A stretch of DNA of 64,000 nucleotides, from assembly GCF_004310325.1 (NCBI RefSeq), contig NZ_SIRT01000002.1:186001-250000 (forward strand). The letters run 5' to 3'. The notes beneath the pieces are model-generated. The model was not told the origin of the DNA, made no database searches, and saw only the letters and a program-made list of their open reading frames with translations. Numbering within the stretch: position 1 is the stretch's first letter; every line of letters begins with the position of its first letter. The translations under genes and the position numbers were made by a program. This stretch comes from Hyunsoonleella flava. GTDB lineage: Bacteria; Bacteroidota; Bacteroidia; Flavobacteriales; Flavobacteriaceae. Positions 63,819-64,000 of this stretch are shown here, in pieces.

Positions 63819-64000
63819 TACAGGACTTATCATAACTATGGCATATCCTGAAACCATTGTGATGGTTGCTGATGAATGGTATTCTCCTTTTTTAAGGTAT
63901 TTGGGTGTTGGTAAGAAAAACTATTTACGTGCAGGTCATGCAGCGTTGGTGTTGATAGATAAGTCAACAGGAATTTTAGAGTACCATGATTTTGGTCGGT
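63811..64000 (+). CDS. Conserved hypothetical protein, truncated by the window end
   Basis: Only the first 63 residues are in the window. They read MDNTGLIITMAYPETIVMV..., then YLGVGKKNYLRAGHAALVLI and ILEYHDFGR. The AGHAALVLI...YYDFGR-like pattern recalls a small flavobacterial family (possibly DUF6695), which I cannot confirm. The ATG overlaps the NRDE gene's end by 8 bases, so they are translationally coupled. Confidence 0.6.
   Translation, partial: MDNTGLIITMAYPETIVMVADEWYSPFLRYLGVGKKNYLRAGHAALVLIDKSTGILEYHDFGR

Noticed and set aside
1-64000. CRISPR arrays, transposase genes and rRNA genes
   Set aside because: I saw no regularly spaced direct repeats, no transposase or integrase motifs, and no rRNA sequence in the window.

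Overview
The window comes from a marine-type member of the Bacteroidota, almost certainly a Flavobacteriaceae. The evidence is the low GC, SusC/SusD pairs, a hybrid two-component regulator (HTCS), type IX secretion (T9SS) sorting domains plus a porT gene, a short primary sigma factor, TamL, and many -7 boxes of the Bacteroidota form TAnnTTTG. Most signal peptides are lipoprotein type.

Region 1 (6-22549) follows a tRNA-Arg and is a polysaccharide utilization locus (PUL). A minus-strand pair (GH3 and a lipoprotein with a binding-type beta-sandwich) diverges from an HTCS gene. Then come SusC, SusD, a large ASPIC/VCBS lipoprotein, a GH5 endoglucanase on the opposite strand, a small T9SS-tagged beta-sandwich protein, a second GH3 (BglX type) and a GH10 xylanase. 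The enzymes fit a beta-1,4-linked glucan/xylan hemicellulose. The motif AAATGnnnCATA occurs before the HTCS gene, before SusC and in the GH5/T9SS divergent gap, and may be the HTCS operator. A GH26 mannanase-type lipoprotein (26609-27751) lies apart, beyond housekeeping genes.

Region 2 (22718-53894) is mainly core: an MtfA-like peptidase, two tandem CBS proteins, rpe, rpoD, rpsO-pnp, a PAS histidine kinase, accD, fbaA, tamL, an rRNA/tRNA methyltransferase, porT-ubiE, trkA-trkH, a large T9SS type B protein, two paralogous small membrane proteins, an aminotransferase, a desaturase, rsmG, two paralogous TPR proteins, and an ECF42-type sigma factor overlapping a DGPF/YCII gene.

Region 3 (53895-56530) is a small accessory spot. 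It holds a nested intergenic repeat, an AT-rich lipoprotein gene bounded by a perfect 12-bp inverted repeat with attC-like hairpins, a GNAT acetyltransferase, and a DUF559 nuclease-like gene bounded by imperfect ~36-bp inverted repeats. Region 4 (56586-64000) holds a propeller/CehA-type hydrolase, a DUF481 protein, a carboxypeptidase-regulatory-like protein, pruA, an NRDE protein and a truncated gene at the edge.

Five copies of one dispersed intergenic repeat family (16423, 26413, 30258, 42880, 54003) share the ends GGGCrTTACC and ATCCCTAAyGC but have different, sometimes nested, interiors. These repeats, the DUF559 unit and the attC-like unit are the parts least explained by known gene content. 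All calls come from reading the sequence; no database search was run.
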